NCBI RefSeq assembly: GCF_026000115.1
Contig: NZ_AP026867.1
Location: forward strand, 1,643,501-1,707,500
Length of the DNA: 64,000 nucleotides
DNA from: Aureispira anguillae
GTDB lineage: Bacteria; Bacteroidota; Bacteroidia; Chitinophagales; Saprospiraceae
Direction: 5' to 3'
Positions 62,643-64,000 of this stretch are shown here, in pieces (the first letter of the stretch is position 1; each line of letters begins with the position of its first letter). Made by a program: the position numbers and the translations under genes. The notes beneath the pieces are model-generated. The model made no database searches. It was not told the DNA's origin and worked only from the letters and a program-made list of their open reading frames with translations.

Positions 62643-63584
62643 TTGAATTTTTCTGATTTCAGGGCTGAGTTCACAAAAACGGTCGATTTCTACCTTGTGA
62701 CTACAAGGAACATTATCAAACAACTCGAACAAGGACGTATCCCTTGGCGAAGAACCCTAAAGCACCCATACATTGGCTTTGCCCAAAACTATTACTCTGG
62801 GCATAGATATAGAGGCATTAATTGGCTTTTGCTCAACTTAATGACGAAGCATGAAGTCCCTTATTACCTCACATGGAATCAAATCAAAAAGCTTGGGGGT
62901 ACTGTATTAAAGGGAACAAAATCCAATGAAGTTTTCTTCCTTAATACCTATTACAGAAATAAAGCAAGAGATTTAATTTCTGTGGTTCAAGCCCAACAAT
63001 TAGAAGCGAAACATGAGGAAGTCCACCGCATTTCGTACCTAAAAAAACATTGTATTTTTAATATCGCTTGTATCAGTGGTATTAATTGGCAAGAACCCGA
63101 ATTACGGCACCACTATGATGTTATTACGCATTGTGATATGATTTTAGATCGAATGAAAGAACGCCCAATACTCAAACATCAAGAAGAATTTGATGCGTAC
63201 TATAATCCAGTATTGGATCAGATTATTCTACCACAATTTAAGGTTTTTAATGACCCAGAAACCTATTATTTACTGTTGTTTCACAATTTAATCCATTGGA
63301 CAGGCAATATAAAACGCCTCGCCCGCCCTGGGATTATGGATAGTACATTGGGAGATCAAGCGATCTACATTGAAGAAAGCCTTATTGCAGAATTAGGTGC
63401 CTGTATGCTCACCGCCATTGTTGGTATAGAGCAACTGACTGAACTAGAGCGAAATTCTGACCACGTTTCTTCTTGGATTACCGCTCTAGAAGAAGACAAA
63501 CGGTTTATCTTTCGGGCAGCATCAAGAGCACAAAAGGCAGTAGATTTTATCTTAAGCGGAAAAAGAAATACGTATGGAGGTTAG
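62643..63584 (+). CDS. ArdC-like protein with altered metal motif
   Basis: Up to 313 residues; the start is uncertain, TTG at 62643 or GTG at 62697, since no ATG precedes the conserved part. It shows the ArdC pattern: IIKQLEQGRIPWRRTL, YRGINWLLLN, YYLTWNQIKKLGGTVLKGTK, then AYYNPVLDQIILPQ, HNLIHWTGNIKRLARP and EESLIAELGA. ArdC proteins are ssDNA-binding antirestriction factors of mobile elements with an HExxH site. Here that reads HNLIH, so the catalytic Glu is Asn and metalloprotease activity is doubtful. It overlaps the next small gene by 11 bases. Confidence 0.75.
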   Translation: MNFSDFRAEFTKTVDFYLVTTRNIIKQLEQGRIPWRRTLKHPYIGFAQNYYSGHRYRGINWLLLNLMTKHEVPYYLTWNQIKKLGGTVLKGTKSNEVFFLNTYYRNKARDLISVVQAQQLEAKHEEVHRISYLKKHCIFNIACISGINWQEPELRHHYDVITHCDMILDRMKERPILKHQEEFDAYYNPVLDQIILPQFKVFNDPETYYLLLFHNLIHWTGNIKRLARPGIMDSTLGDQAIYIEESLIAELGACMLTAIVGIEQLTELERNSDHVSSWITALEEDKRFIFRAASRAQKAVDFILSGKRNTYGG

Positions 63585-63831
63585 ATTCCTATTTGATTGT
63601 GTTCGTTGTGATTATAAGCAACTGAAAATGATTGAGGTTTATGAATCCCTTTGGTTCAGTCTTAAATCCGCTACAGAAGAACAAAAGCAAGCCCTTATAA
63701 GCATTGGAGCATTTAGTCATGAAGCCTTATTTAAAGATTATCATGTAACGGTAAAGCAATTTTCATATCAAGAAAAACGGCTTTTGTGCGTAGAATGGTC
63801 ACGGATTCATTTTTTCTATCAAATTTTATAA
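63574..63831 (+). CDS. Small protein coupled to the ArdC-like gene
   Basis: An 85-residue protein whose start overlaps the end of the ArdC-like gene (MEVRFLFDCVRCDYKQLKMI). Helical and Lys/Glu-rich, with no recognised family. The overlap suggests coupled translation and a shared function in the mobile segment. Confidence 0.55.
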   Translation: MEVRFLFDCVRCDYKQLKMIEVYESLWFSLKSATEEQKQALISIGAFSHEALFKDYHVTVKQFSYQEKRLLCVEWSRIHFFYQIL

Positions 63832-63856
63832 CTATTAAACAGTGGAGAAATAGCAG

Positions 63857-63887
63857 GGAGGTTGCTCAATGAGTAATCTCCTTTTTT
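63857..63887 (+). terminator. Intrinsic terminator after the ArdC-like operon
   Basis: GGAGGTTGCTC pairs with GAGTAATCTCC and is followed by TTTTTT, 26 bases after the last stop. Confidence 0.75.
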
Positions 63888-63896
63888 ATAAAAAAA

Positions 63897-63923
63897 GAGA
63901 GTTCCCTCTAGAAAGGAACTCTC
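63897..63923. terminator. Second terminator, probably for a minus-strand gene beyond the edge
   Basis: GAGAGTTCC pairs with GGAACTCTC over a nine-base loop, with an A run on its left side, so it terminates best for minus-strand transcription. Confidence 0.7.
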
Positions 63924-64000
63924 AACAATTATTTTAGTATTCTTCAGCAAAAAGAAGCGTACAATAATTGTGTTCAGGAGGTTGTTCTCCTATTTGGAGC

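Overview
The window looks like a low-GC chromosome of a marine or gliding member of the Bacteroidota, possibly a Saprospira/Aureispira-like lineage (inference). The support is type IX secretion (T9SS) C-terminal sorting domains, SprB-like repeats, a LytS/LytTR two-component pair, Bacteroidota-style giant RHS proteins and TAnnTTTG-type promoter motifs. The left edge holds the N-terminal half of hemL on the minus strand.

From about 1.65 to 21.3 kb one plus-strand operon encodes an RHS toxin system: a secreted SprB-repeat protein, a Skp/OmpH-like periplasmic chaperone, a lipoprotein, a 2551-residue RHS-like partner, a small secreted protein, and a roughly 2645-residue RHS protein. The last of these ends in a variable C-terminal toxin domain (CT) with an HExxxH motif. 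A small membrane protein overlapping its stop codon is the likely immunity protein.

From about 20.2 to 49.2 kb lies an array that I consider the main discovery candidate. The 3' part of the RHS gene (conserved core, CT and immunity gene) recurs four more times as orphan cassettes without the large N-terminus and usually without a credible start codon. Between cassettes sits a recurring backbone: a hairpin element right after the immunity gene, a terminator, a minus-strand XRE regulator, a CHC2-zinc-finger primase-like gene, a 47-nt inverted-repeat site, a pair of overlapping tyrosine recombinases, a RadC-like gene with a damaged JAMM motif, and a structured non-coding segment leading into the next RHS core. 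Two backbone types occur. The short type A has a mini-primase and no recombinases. The long type B has an 827-residue zinc-finger/Toprim/P-loop protein and both recombinases. The first two units (4754 bp each) read as a perfect tandem duplication. The type B units are close copies of each other with a diverged patch. The last cassette is followed by a truncated backbone. The layout suggests a mobile, possibly circularising, replication/recombination element that carries toxin-immunity pairs and inserts at the conserved RHS core, so that each incoming CT becomes fused to the giant exported N-terminus while older CTs are pushed downstream as a silent archive.

From 49.4 to 53.1 kb are a LytS-type sensor kinase and its LytTR response regulator, followed by two secreted beta-propeller-like proteins with nearly identical T9SS sorting ends, a secreted protein of unknown function, and a transposase remnant. 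On the minus strand follow a secreted FG-GAP/IPT protein with a T9SS signal and a Hin-type serine recombinase. The right edge carries an ArdC-like protein with an altered metal motif and a small downstream partner, which indicates another mobile segment.
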